Part shown: positions 44,954 through 52,723 of the stretch, in pieces | Layout of the letters: each line of letters starts with the position of its first letter | Numbering within the stretch: position 1 is the first letter of the stretch | Virus record (IMG/VR): IMGVR_UViG_3300028827_000102 | Coordinates: 44,581 to 108,580 of that record | DNA from: a virus | Length of the DNA: 64,000 nt | Direction: 5' to 3' (one strand) | Made by a program: the position numbers and the translations under genes | The notes under the pieces: model-generated | Told to the model about the DNA's origin: nothing | Database searches by the model: none | Seen by the model: the letters and a program-made list of their open reading frames with translations, nothing else

Positions 44954-46085
44954 GTATGGGCGGTCCTCTAGACGGGCGGGAGCGCATTCTGTAGTCTAAA
45001 AAGGACTGTGGCGGCTCTGTTTCTTCCAAGTGTCGGTATCTGGTTAAAGGTCGGTCGTACAGACTGATACCTTGTCCACTTCTAGCATATTTTTGGATAC
45101 TCTTCCATATTACCGGAAAATAGCGGCTACCATCATAGCCAAATAGGTCACACAACCCAACGCTTAGTATTTTTCGCAAAGGTTCGGCCAATGGAGTACG
45201 GATGAACCACGTTTTAGCCACTCTTCTAGCGCTGGCATAGTCGTAAGCTGGCTCCATTCCTTCTATTTTTGACAGTTTTTTATAGTAGTAGAAAGCCTTT
45301 TTGTACCTTGCATTGCTACGGAGCTTGTCTTCTCTGAAAGCTACGTGAAAGACCATGTAAAACGGGCTTTTGGCTGCGGTATTATTTATTATTTTCTTTA
45401 AGTCTGAGAAACGGACGCTTCTTGTTTGACCTAAGATAGCTTTCAGTCGTTTGTGTCGGCATACTACTTCAATTCGGCATACCATGTCTTCTGGGTTCAT
45501 AAGGTCTGGGTCTACATAGTATTCTCTTCTCTTTTTAAGTGTTTCTTCTTGCTTGTCGTAGATACGTACTGGGCCTTTACCCTTCAGTTTGCCATATCTC
45601 TTCCAGTTTCTATGTCTGGTACCGGTATGAGTTCTTACAAAATGACGGTTAACTAGGGGAAGAAGGTCCGGACGGTTCTCTGGAGTAAGAAAATCAACAA
45701 AGAAATCACATCTTACCATTATTAGTAGGTCCAAAGAAGGACACTTCACTACTCGGTTAATGGCCGCTAACAGTTCTTCCTGTGTTACATAACGTTCTGT
45801 TAATTTTCTTATTCTTATGTAGGCTCTGTCTAGAACACGGGAGTAGTATAATGTTAATGGTGCAAAGTCTTTGTCATACGTGTTCCATACACCCTTGTAC
45901 ATACCTTTCGGGTATATGTTATATACACGGAATATGTCTACTTCCGGATGTAACTTCGTCTTCCGTACAACGTATCCCCCTTTTCTGTAAGAATTACGGT
46001 AAAGCATAGACTTATGGCGTAAAGGAAACCGGTTAAGGTTTACCTCAAAAAGTATGTCGTCTATGCCGGATAAGACTGGTTTCAT
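44910..46085 (-). CDS. Possible rolling-circle-type replication initiator
   Basis: 391 residues from the ATG at 46085; a GTG at 46151 would add 22. The protein is very basic. Segments LIMVRCDFFVDF, VRIYDKQEE and CRIEVVCR follow each other in the manner of replication initiators of the phage gene II/X and Rep_trans groups (strand, then Y-D-K, then an R-x-E strand). No second catalytic tyrosine or HUH motif is obvious, so activity is uncertain. It borders a 370-base intergenic region with repeats that could be an origin. It might instead be an unrelated DNA-binding protein. Neither start has a good ribosome-binding site. Confidence 0.4.
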   Translation of the reverse strand: MKPVLSGIDDILFEVNLNRFPLRHKSMLYRNSYRKGGYVVRKTKLHPEVDIFRVYNIYPKGMYKGVWNTYDKDFAPLTLYYSRVLDRAYIRIRKLTERYVTQEELLAAINRVVKCPSLDLLIMVRCDFFVDFLTPENRPDLLPLVNRHFVRTHTGTRHRNWKRYGKLKGKGPVRIYDKQEETLKKRREYYVDPDLMNPEDMVCRIEVVCRHKRLKAILGQTRSVRFSDLKKIINNTAAKSPFYMVFHVAFREDKLRSNARYKKAFYYYKKLSKIEGMEPAYDYASARRVAKTWFIRTPLAEPLRKILSVGLCDLFGYDGSRYFPVIWKSIQKYARSGQGISLYDRPLTRYRHLEETEPPQSFLDYRMRSRPSRGPPIPISAWRHRWKKKVA

Positions 46086-46323
46086 CACTAAAATACTAAG
46101 CCCGTAGAAGGTACTGATGTAGAGTATACCGGGAGAGAAGGAGGATGTCACTAAAAAACTATTCTAATAACTCTTACGCTTAATCTTAGTGCATAATTAT
46201 GTTTATTATTGATTCCATTAACTTAGTTAATTAAGTCACGGATACACTGAAGTAGGTAGTACGGCTAAATAACGGTGATTTAATAACTACGGATATACAG
46301 AAATACAAATGGAATACGTAGAA

Positions 46324-46400
46324 GGAAGTACGGAAGTAGGGAGTACTAGGAGTATGGAGTGAGGGAGTACTGGGAAAGGAAGTACGGAAGTAGGGAGTAC
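46324..46400 (+). repeat. Iteron-like GGAAGTAC repeats
   Basis: A 23-base sequence beginning GGAAGTACGGAAG occurs identically at 46324-46346 and 46378-46400, 54 bases apart. A partial third copy (GGAAGTACGTAGGGAAG) lies at 46454-46470, and single GGGAGTAC units lie between. Confidence 0.8.
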
Positions 46401-46500
46401 AGGGAAGAGAGTTAGAAGGGTCCATGTTTCCGTAATTACACGGAAAGTTGTAAGGAAGTACGTAGGGAAGGTGACGGAGGGGGGAGGAGGGAAGCCCAGC

Positions 46501-46517
46501 CTTAATTTTTAGAGAGG
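46501..46517 (+). promoter_or_regulatory. Putative late-promoter motif, copy 5 (degenerate)
   Basis: CTTAATTTTTAGAGAGG matches the first 12 positions of the motif exactly and then departs (AGAGG instead of TAGRA), merging with the ribosome-binding site of the gene at 46525. It may be a weak or decayed copy. Confidence 0.35.
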
Positions 46518-46524
46518 TGACTAG

Positions 46525-47298
46525 ATGTCTAAACCAGAGAAAGAGCTTGAGCGTTTGTTGCGTGTTGTACTTCCTGGGACTGAATTTGAGCATCGTGTTT
46601 TTGCGGTGGGTGGATATGTTCGTGATGAGTTACTGGGCGAAGAGGCTCATGATTTAGATGTAGTGGTGGAGATGCAATACGGTGCTCAACGGTTTGGTGA
46701 ATTTCTTGTAGACTTTTTTGGTGACGAAATTGTATTGGGGCCGATACCCCTTAGTTTACGGTATCCGGTATGGCGTGTCAAGTTTGCCGATGACGTATTA
46801 GTCGGTAATAATGTATATGGCACTAAGGGGGCTTATTTAGACATGGCGGACACTCAATCTGTAGTAGACGGTACATACTCTTTATTCGGTCCGCTGAGCG
46901 ATGATTTTCGCAGGCGTGATTTTACCGTAAATATGGTATTTAAGGATCTCACCGATGGTACATTGGTCGATCCTTCTGGTTTGGGTTTGGCTGATATAGA
47001 GCGAGGTATACTACGCACATTACCAAGCTACAATGAGCATGAAGACCTTGTTGCGAACCCAAAGAAGATTCTCAGGGCTATACGTTTTGCACTTAAGTAT
47101 GATTGGGGACTAGAGCCGTCTTTAGTGGAGACGATTAAACAGTCCGAGGACGTCATAAGTAGCATTGATGCTAAAGCGATCCGTAGAGAGCTACGAAAAA
47201 TAAGGGACGATGGCAATTTGACTAAAGCCGTCGGTATGTTTAAGGAGCTTGGTTTATGGGACGCTATACTAAAGACGTTAAGTGCAAGCGAGCACTAA
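46525..47298 (+). CDS. cca: CCA-adding / poly(A) polymerase-type nucleotidyltransferase
   Basis: 257 residues. Class II tRNA nucleotidyltransferase motifs are visible: FAVGGYVRDELLG, HDLDVVV (catalytic D-L-D, residues 43-45), RRDFTVN, VDPSGLGLADIERGILRT and NPKKILRAIRFALKY. The C-terminal body domains are shorter than in bacterial CCA enzymes, which usually exceed 400 residues. It would repair or add CCA ends of tRNA, or add A tails. No tRNA gene occurs in this window. The last six bases (CACTAA) are part of the first 51-bp tandem repeat. Confidence 0.88.
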   Translation: MSKPEKELERLLRVVLPGTEFEHRVFAVGGYVRDELLGEEAHDLDVVVEMQYGAQRFGEFLVDFFGDEIVLGPIPLSLRYPVWRVKFADDVLVGNNVYGTKGAYLDMADTQSVVDGTYSLFGPLSDDFRRRDFTVNMVFKDLTDGTLVDPSGLGLADIERGILRTLPSYNEHEDLVANPKKILRAIRFALKYDWGLEPSLVETIKQSEDVISSIDAKAIRRELRKIRDDGNLTKAVGMFKELGLWDAILKTLSASEH

Positions 47299-47936
47299 AG
47301 CGGACGTTTCTCTTTAGTGGCACCAGACTAAAGGGACAACAGGCACTAAAGCGGACGTTTCTCTTTAGTGGCACCAGACTAAAGGGACAACAGGCACTAA
47401 AGCGGACGTTTCTCTTTAGTGGCTTCTTGTTGTCTTTAGTGGTCTCGTGTCCACCTAAGCGTTATCCGATATACTTCCTTAATGTCACTTCGTATAAGGT
47501 GTATACAGATCGTGTGACTAAAGACGGAATACGGTTTAGGGTACCATACAACGTAGATGCCGATAAGTTTGCTGTTGCTGTAGATCAAAAAGTACGGGAG
47601 CTGGAAACATGTTTGGGAAAAAAGATTCGTAGGGATTGGTTTGCGGTATTTGTTCCAGATGATTGGTATGTGTCTAAGTGCAGTGGTGAGCAGTTGGTTC
47701 CTAGCAAAGCAGACCCTAAATTATGCAGAACGAAGGGATTGGTGCTGCCTCCGGAGTGTGAGTGGGTAATATATCCCAACGATAAGTGTCCTTGTGTGTG
47801 TAATTTTCGTGCGGTTACTCAGGACAATTATTATATAGTAACAGCGCCCAATCTAAAATTGTTTAAGAATGAGTTAGCTAGCATAGTATTGAATAACAGA
47901 AACTTGTGGGTGACAGAGTGGGCGAAGTGTTTATAA
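47256..47936 (+). CDS. Lipoprotein with tandem-repeated signal region
   Basis: 226 residues in the open frame, overlapping the nucleotidyltransferase gene by 43 bases. The N-terminus has three copies of ALKRTFLFSG (period 17 residues). Only the last runs on into a full signal peptide with lipobox (FLLSLVVSC). The mature part of about 160 residues has eight or more cysteines, several in pairs (CPCVC), and an ordered beta-rich core. The ancestral gene probably had one ALKRTFLFSG unit, later multiplied. There is no start codon inside the repeats in this frame, so translation should begin at the ATG at 47256. Function unknown; it is probably exported to the cell surface. Confidence 0.6.
   Translation: MGRYTKDVKCKRALKRTFLFSGTRLKGQQALKRTFLFSGTRLKGQQALKRTFLFSGFLLSLVVSCPPKRYPIYFLNVTSYKVYTDRVTKDGIRFRVPYNVDADKFAVAVDQKVRELETCLGKKIRRDWFAVFVPDDWYVSKCSGEQLVPSKADPKLCRTKGLVLPPECEWVIYPNDKCPCVCNFRAVTQDNYYIVTAPNLKLFKNELASIVLNNRNLWVTEWAKCL
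47293..47421 (+). repeat. 51-bp tandem repeats, each with an inverted repeat
   Basis: Two and a half copies of a 51-base unit start at 47293, 47344 and 47395. Each unit contains CACTAAAG, 11 bases, then CTTTAGTG, a perfect eight-base inverted repeat (arms 47293-47300/47312-47319, 47344-47351/47363-47370, 47395-47402/47414-47421). The period is 17 codons, so the lipoprotein frame is kept. The stop codon of the preceding gene lies in the first arm. Confidence 0.9.
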
Positions 47937-47948
47937 ACGAGGCGAGCG

Positions 47949-48308
47949 ATGTTGGGATCACATGTACTGGTAGATATGTATGGAATATCTAATCATGATA
48001 TGATTGATGACAACACCAAATTATTTTCTCTTTTTAAAGAAGCAATAGATATAAGCGGAGCGACTTACGTGTCTCATAAATTTTCTCCGCAAGGTGTCAG
48101 CGGAGCTATAATTATATCAGAGTCACATTTGACTTGGCATACTTGGCCAGAGCTAAATTTCCTTAGTTTCGATTATTTTATGTGTGGCGATCATGTTCGG
48201 ATCGATATAGCAGTGGATCATATTACCGAAAAATTATGTCCTGAGAAGATAGATAAAAATATATATGTTAGGGGAGCATATTTTCCGTCTGCTGCTATTA
48301 GCGGATAA
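47949..48308 (+). CDS. speD: S-adenosylmethionine decarboxylase (SpeD)
   Basis: 119 residues, the normal size of the short bacterial/archaeal class. The enzyme cleaves itself into two chains and uses the resulting pyruvoyl group to decarboxylate S-adenosylmethionine for spermidine synthesis. The full processing motif is present: GVSGAIIISESHLTWHTWPE with Ser59, His64 and then Cys79 (YFMCGDH). It begins twelve bases after the lipoprotein gene. The phage thus has two SpeD-family genes; this one keeps the standard residues. No spermidine synthase gene is in the window, so the product may feed host enzymes. Confidence 0.88.
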   Translation: MLGSHVLVDMYGISNHDMIDDNTKLFSLFKEAIDISGATYVSHKFSPQGVSGAIIISESHLTWHTWPELNFLSFDYFMCGDHVRIDIAVDHITEKLCPEKIDKNIYVRGAYFPSAAISG

Positions 48309-48320
48309 TTGGAGGTGCAG

Positions 48321-48578
48321 ATGGACCATACACATAGAGTAGTTGCTATAAATAAGCTACGCGAGCTATTAGACAGTCTTGCGTCTGAAGCAGCTGCTCA
48401 ATCTAGAGAAATACATACACTTAAAGAAAAAATTACTGTTCTTACGAAGGATTTGGAAGAAAATTGGAAAGAGATACAGAAGATACGTAAACAGTTGGTG
48501 ACAGAGATGGATACATTTTTGACTCCTGTTCCTTTGCCTAAAGAGGAGATACCAAATGCGGGAAATTATAAAGTATAG
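48321..48578 (+). CDS. Small coiled-coil protein
   Basis: 85 residues from the ATG at 48321 (GGAGGTGCAG directly upstream). Almost entirely a charged coiled coil, ending in a proline-rich tail. The end overlaps the next gene by 23 bases. Function unknown. Confidence 0.55.
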   Translation: MDHTHRVVAINKLRELLDSLASEAAAQSREIHTLKEKITVLTKDLEENWKEIQKIRKQLVTEMDTFLTPVPLPKEEIPNAGNYKV

Positions 48579-48921
48579 GGGACACACGTATATAGCAGCC
48601 GAAGAGAGTGTTGTGGAAACAAAGGAGGACGTTTTTGAACGTTTGGAAAAATCTCCGAGTATAGACTGGGAAGATAAATATCTACACCCTATACTTGTTG
48701 TTTTGCGCGAAATGTTTGATGTAGAACAGGAACAAATTTCTATCGATAATTACCGGAAAATAAGTCCATTCGGAGATGATAGATTTGGTTTTGCTATAGT
48801 GGGGACTGTAATATTCAAAGATTTTCTTCCAGAAGATTATGGTAATCCTCCGTATATGTTTTTTGCACAGATTTCGCCTGATGGTGAACTTATGCTTCCG
48901 ATAGAAGTAGAAGGGAATTAA
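48556..48921 (+). CDS. Hypothetical protein
   Basis: 121 residues, acidic alpha/beta protein with several aromatic residues in the C-terminal half (DYGNPPYMFFAQISPDGE). AGGAG lies before the ATG. No family recognised. Confidence 0.6.
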   Translation: MREIIKYRGHTYIAAEESVVETKEDVFERLEKSPSIDWEDKYLHPILVVLREMFDVEQEQISIDNYRKISPFGDDRFGFAIVGTVIFKDFLPEDYGNPPYMFFAQISPDGELMLPIEVEGN

Positions 48922-49161
48922 TTGTCTAATTTAACCGAATCAAATAGGAATTTGTTATTATCAGAATTGCGTAGACTTAATTTACGCATGACTGAGCTAG
49001 AGATGCAGCTTACTTCGGTCCGTTCTGATATGGTATCTCTTGAATCTGCTTTTTGTGAACTTAAATCGGCCATGTCTGAAATAGAACAAATAGATGTAAT
49101 AAAATTAGCAATTGCAGCTTTGGAGACAGAAATAAACAAGTTAGTCACCAAACTAACTTAA
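48922..49161 (+). CDS. Small coiled-coil protein, TTG start
   Basis: 79 residues. The TTG at 48922 directly follows the preceding TAA and has GAAGGGA seven bases upstream, so it is the likely start. Leucine heptads throughout indicate a coiled coil. Its TAA lies inside the putative promoter motif at 49157-49173. Function unknown. Confidence 0.55.
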   Translation: MSNLTESNRNLLLSELRRLNLRMTELEMQLTSVRSDMVSLESAFCELKSAMSEIEQIDVIKLAIAALETEINKLVTKLT

Positions 49162-49173
49162 TATTTAGTGGTG
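49157..49173 (+). promoter_or_regulatory. Putative late-promoter motif, copy 6
   Basis: CTTAATATTTAGTGGTG, one of the weaker copies (GTGGTG instead of GTAGRA), 24 bases before the ATG at 49198. TTTAGTGG also occurs inside the tandem repeats at 47293-47421. Confidence 0.4.
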
Positions 49174-49197
49174 AAGATATATCTGGGTTGAGGTCTA

Positions 49198-49590
49198 ATG
49201 GCTAATTGGAATAGAGTATGGTCTTCTCAGTGCAATAATTCGTGTTCAACGGATTGTTTTAATATACGTGGACCATCTGATGTATCCAGCGGTAAGCCTA
49301 CTGCTTTTGATGGTCTCACCACTAATATAACTTCTTTGGCTGATGTGACGGCTTTTTATGCCGAGGAAATAAAAAAGAGAACCAGCGCTAGCAGATATGT
49401 AATAACAGGAACAACCAGCACGTCATTTGTTGTTGTATTTAAGATACACAGACAAAATGACAAAATACTGACCATACAATATAGTAGTGCTGAAGGAACA
49501 ATGCCGGTGGCTGTCACATTTTCCGGTGGTTATTCTGCTAATATTTATAGTATGACCCAGATGGTAGATTGGGTTGTCGATAAAATGTAG
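49198..49590 (+). CDS. Hypothetical protein
   Basis: 130 residues. Four cysteines in the first 25 residues (QCNNSCSTDCF) are followed by a beta-rich, Ser/Thr-rich body. It is placed just before the scaffold-like gene, so it may be a minor virion protein. Function unknown. Confidence 0.55.
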   Translation: MANWNRVWSSQCNNSCSTDCFNIRGPSDVSSGKPTAFDGLTTNITSLADVTAFYAEEIKKRTSASRYVITGTTSTSFVVVFKIHRQNDKILTIQYSSAEGTMPVAVTFSGGYSANIYSMTQMVDWVVDKM

Positions 49591-49650
49591 TGCGCTCTCA
49601 CCGATAGACAAAACAGGCTGCACTTCATAGATTACCTATTGGAGGAAAAA

Positions 49651-50871
49651 ATGAAAGTTTCAAAGCGCAATGACAGGTTACATGCTATTCGTCGTTCTCG
49701 TGCTCGTGAGGCTGCACGTATTCTGCGAGCCCGTAGAATACGAAGAGCTTTGGAAGATCTAGATATGGACATAAATCTAGATGAAATTTTGGATGAGGAC
49801 GTTGAGGAGCTATCGGAAGATGAGTTCGAGCCGGTAGAGTGCCCGGTAGGTTGTGTGCCGGAAGAGGAGAAAGAGGAAGAGAGGGAAGAGGAAAAGAAAG
49901 AAGAAGAGGCTGAAGAAGCAGAAGAGAAGGAAGAATCAGAAGAAGAGGAAAAGGAAGAAGTAGAGGCAAGCGTGTCTGATGTTTCTGAGGAGCAGGGAGA
50001 GACATCTGATACTACTGAAGATGTGGTTACAGCTACAAACGCCGAGGAAGATGTAACCACAACAGACCGTGTGGCCACTATTGTTCCCAAGACAGCTCTT
50101 TCAGACGTGGATCCGAATACTATCAATTTGGTTCTGCATAACACCGATAAGCCACACTATGTTATCATGGCTTCTGGTCATCCAGTAGGTGAAATTCATC
50201 TCGAAGATATGGATATTCCAGAAGACATGCAAGATCTATTTGCTTCCGATCAGTTTACTAATGGGTTGTTGGACAGCATTCAGCATTTTGGTGTGTCGGC
50301 TGCTCTACATGATATGCCTGTACGTTATTATGAGGATGCTGTTTCTGTTCCACAGGCAGAGGACAGGGGCCGCAAGGCAGCTTTGCAGGATCTAGAGGAA
50401 GCATACCAACGTAAGGTTGCTGCTATCAAAGACGAAATGTTCAACAAGGTTCATTTGGCGTTTGAGGCTTCTTTGAAAAACGTTCTTCTCAGTAACCCAC
50501 TGCGTGATGCTTTCCGTCAGGCTGCCACAGCTTATGGTATGACTGATTCTGCTGCTGTTGAGGTGTTTGAGCAAGCTATGCAGACAGCTGGCGCAGACTA
50601 TTTTGCCTCTTTGTTCCAGAAGGCCGATGAATGGTTGGGCTTCCAGCCTGAAGCAATGCAGCAAATTGAGGCTACTATACGAGAAGCAGAGTATAGTCAT
50701 CCTGTAGATCGTGGGCTCGAAGTAGCTGAGGAAGAGGTACAACCCGAGCGTGTGGCATCTATTCCACGTACTATGATGCCAAAGCAGGCACCACAGGCGG
50801 AAAAGACAGCTGCTGTAAATGGTGAGGAGATACTGCGCAATTACCTACGGGGGATAGGCTTCCGTAAGTAA
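49651..50871 (+). CDS. Scaffold or prohead-core-like protein
   Basis: 406 residues from the ATG at 49651 (TTGGAGG upstream). The N-terminus is very basic (RLHAIRRSRAREAARILRAR). A long Glu/Lys low-complexity stretch (about residues 65-110) follows, and then a folded helical part. Highly charged, helical proteins beside prohead-protease genes are usually scaffold or core proteins degraded during head maturation. The order here (this gene, protease, capsid) supports that. A strong terminator follows. The assignment is by composition and position. Confidence 0.55.
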   Translation: MKVSKRNDRLHAIRRSRAREAARILRARRIRRALEDLDMDINLDEILDEDVEELSEDEFEPVECPVGCVPEEEKEEEREEEKKEEEAEEAEEKEESEEEEKEEVEASVSDVSEEQGETSDTTEDVVTATNAEEDVTTTDRVATIVPKTALSDVDPNTINLVLHNTDKPHYVIMASGHPVGEIHLEDMDIPEDMQDLFASDQFTNGLLDSIQHFGVSAALHDMPVRYYEDAVSVPQAEDRGRKAALQDLEEAYQRKVAAIKDEMFNKVHLAFEASLKNVLLSNPLRDAFRQAATAYGMTDSAAVEVFEQAMQTAGADYFASLFQKADEWLGFQPEAMQQIEATIREAEYSHPVDRGLEVAEEEVQPERVASIPRTMMPKQAPQAEKTAAVNGEEILRNYLRGIGFRK

Positions 50872-50881
50872 TACGTTAGTT

Positions 50882-50925
50882 AGTCTCTTGGGGAGATGTT
50901 TCCCCAAGAGACTCATTTTTCTTTT
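50882..50925 (+). terminator. Strong intrinsic terminator
   Basis: A perfect 12-base stem (arm AGTCTCTTGGGG, 50882-50893 and 50902-50913) with an eight-base loop is followed by CATTTTTCTTTT. It separates the scaffold-like gene from the protease gene. Confidence 0.9.
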
Positions 50926-50940
50926 CAAAGTGAATAAAAT

Positions 50941-51723
50941 ATGAAATCTGTTTCCTATGGTCCTGGTCTTCATTTAGGTACTCCGGTATTAGCCCATACG
51001 ATAGATAAAGATAGGGTAGTGGAAAAGAAGCCCAAGGTAATAATGGGCCATAAATTGGACATTGTAACCCACAAAACTTTAGGCAAAATAGCCGTCGGAG
51101 ATGCGTTAGATTCGTGTGCTTGCAATCAACTAAGAATCGACTGGTTGCCTTTTGCATCTGAATCGTATCATATATCTCCCAAAATAGAAGACTATGTTTT
51201 AGTGGAGGTGCCGATTGTAGTAGAAATGTATCCTAACAGAAATATGGATGCTTTTCCGTTTTCTGAGCTTACTGCTTGGCGACCAATGATTGGTCGTACA
51301 GCCTGGCAAACATTTATAGGAAAACCGGTACATCAGGACCACCAAAATGAAGATCCCACTAAGGCCAAGGGTGTAATATTCGACGCTTCTCTGTCCAAAT
51401 TTCGGGGCAGGTGGCATGTTAAGATTTTAAAGGGGTTTGATCGTACAAAAGACCCTGCTTTAGCGAAAAAGGTTCAGAAAAAAGATCGAGTTGGTCATTC
51501 GATGGGTACCTTGGTTGATCGTGCTGAATGCTCGCTTCCTTGGTGCCGCTACTTGTCTGATAATGTTAATACATGTGAGCATATAGCTCAAGGTAGCGGT
51601 AAGGGTATGGTAATTAGAGGGCATTTAGTGTATGAATTATTAAGAGACTTCAATTTCATAGAGTCTTCTAGTGTAGAAGATCCTGCATATGCTGTAGCTT
51701 TAACAGATTATTTTATAGGATAA
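50941..51723 (+). CDS. Putative prohead protease
   Basis: 260 residues. The region GKPVHQDHQNEDPTKAKGVI with a later KKDRVGHSMGTLVDRAECS has the His...Ser spacing of phage head-maturation proteases. The block CRYL...NTCEHI plus GKG may be a zinc loop. The C-terminal stretch (NFIESSSVEDPAYAVAL) is also typical. It would cleave scaffold and capsid precursors. It sits between the scaffold-like and capsid genes. There is no clear ribosome-binding site and no other start before the conserved part. Confidence 0.68.
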   Translation: MKSVSYGPGLHLGTPVLAHTIDKDRVVEKKPKVIMGHKLDIVTHKTLGKIAVGDALDSCACNQLRIDWLPFASESYHISPKIEDYVLVEVPIVVEMYPNRNMDAFPFSELTAWRPMIGRTAWQTFIGKPVHQDHQNEDPTKAKGVIFDASLSKFRGRWHVKILKGFDRTKDPALAKKVQKKDRVGHSMGTLVDRAECSLPWCRYLSDNVNTCEHIAQGSGKGMVIRGHLVYELLRDFNFIESSSVEDPAYAVALTDYFIG

Positions 51724-51725
51724 CA

Positions 51726-52670
51726 ATGAAACTTTACAGCGTTAATTTTGATATATGTGTAGACGACTTAGATTTATTAGATGATCCAAATTCGTACTAT
51801 AAAATCCAGAGAGCCGCATTAACAGAATTTAGCCGTCGTACTGGTTTGGCGGCAGTAATAGTCGGCTCTGTTACAGATAATTGTTTTCTTGGACAAATAA
51901 AAGGTTTAGTTAGTGTTGAGGACATAATTAGTTTGTACGATTGGGTTACTAAAAATAGTGCTGTAATAGATGGTACCGTTTTCAGCGATAAATATCCAGT
52001 ATACTTTAGTGATTTTACGGCTACAGAAATGACTGGTTCCGGAAAACCTATACCATTAAGCATAGGACAGTGGGAAGATAATATTTTCCCGGATATAAGT
52101 GCCGATGAGGTGCTATTAACAGAAGCTCGTTATGAGCAAAGGAGTGGTATCATGACCCGGAGAATGAGTAAGGCCCGTAGAAGAGAAATGGCCCGTCGTT
52201 TGGCTGCTGCACGCAGAGCAGCTAGAAGAAAGGCAGAGCGCAGAGCACGCGACATCGATGCTACAGATCTACGCAAGCGTATTGCCAAGCTACGTGCTCG
52301 TCTCGATGAGATGGAGGTAGAGGAACGTAGTGCAGGGCGCAAGAAGACTTCCGAGACAGTTAAACGTGCAACCAAATTGGCTGCTGCAGAAGACAGAGTA
52401 AAGGTTCTACGTCGTTTACTTAGACGCGCAGAAAAAGAATATAAAGAGCTACGTCAAAATGGTGCAGAGATAGTAGATAAGCGTCGTGCGGCTTTACGTA
52501 AACGTAGACTAGAGCAAAAGAAAGCTGAGATACGTCGTCGCAAGATGTTGGCAGCTCTACGTGCGCGTAGAAAGGCGTTTAGTGCGCGGAAAGCTGACGC
52601 TGAAAATGAGGCGCCGCGTATGATTCGTCGCAAGCGCGATGGTAAGCTGTTCCTGCGTACTGATATATAG
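51726..52670 (+). CDS. Basic coiled-coil protein, possibly head-internal
   Basis: 314 residues. The first 140 form a globular alpha/beta domain. The rest is an extremely arginine- and lysine-rich helix (AAARRAARRKAERRARD and similar blocks). Such proteins are often internal head proteins that bind packaged DNA or are cut by the prohead protease. A strong terminator follows 12 bases after the stop. Function inferred from composition only. Confidence 0.55.
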   Translation: MKLYSVNFDICVDDLDLLDDPNSYYKIQRAALTEFSRRTGLAAVIVGSVTDNCFLGQIKGLVSVEDIISLYDWVTKNSAVIDGTVFSDKYPVYFSDFTATEMTGSGKPIPLSIGQWEDNIFPDISADEVLLTEARYEQRSGIMTRRMSKARRREMARRLAAARRAARRKAERRARDIDATDLRKRIAKLRARLDEMEVEERSAGRKKTSETVKRATKLAAAEDRVKVLRRLLRRAEKEYKELRQNGAEIVDKRRAALRKRRLEQKKAEIRRRKMLAALRARRKAFSARKADAENEAPRMIRRKRDGKLFLRTDI

Positions 52671-52681
52671 TAAAACATTAC

Positions 52682-52713
52682 AGCCTGCACGGAAATTTTC
52701 CGTGCAGGCTTTT
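52682..52713 (+). terminator. Intrinsic terminator
   Basis: An almost perfect palindrome (AGCCTGCACGG with CCGTGCAGGCT) with an A/T-rich loop is followed by TTTT. It closes the transcript of the basic coiled-coil gene. Confidence 0.88.
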
Positions 52714-52723
52714 AGGTGGTCAC

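Larger units (their letters stand above)
46152..46524. other. Repeat-rich intergenic region, candidate replication origin
   Basis: This is the largest gap without a convincing gene. Next to the initiator-like gene it is AT-rich, with a small palindrome (ACTTA-GTTAAT-TAAGT at about 46218-46233). Then comes a purine-rich stretch with repeated GGAAGTAC and GGGAGTAC units, and just before the next gene a G-rich run (GGAGGGGGGAGGAGGG). A 120-codon minus-strand frame crosses it but looks like a by-product of the repeats. AT-rich DNA, iteron-like repeats and an adjacent possible initiator would fit an origin. Confidence 0.35.

Noticed and set aside
46178-46190. Additional copy of the late-promoter motif (CTTAATCTTAGTG)
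   Set aside because: The spacing between the halves is wrong by one base and no gene starts nearby.
46474-46493. G-quadruplex in front of the nucleotidyltransferase gene
   Set aside because: The run has only short G-tracts with single-base gaps and could form at best a weak two-layer structure; it is mentioned only as part of the repeat region.
46231-46593. 120-codon minus-strand open frame across the repeat-rich gap
   Set aside because: Its sequence is dominated by translations of the DNA repeats (PYFRTSF units), it has no ribosome-binding site and it runs antisense into the start of the nucleotidyltransferase gene.
49632-50144. 170-codon Ser-rich minus-strand frame
   Set aside because: It is the antisense of the Glu/Lys-rich part of the scaffold-like gene, which naturally reads as Ser/Phe.
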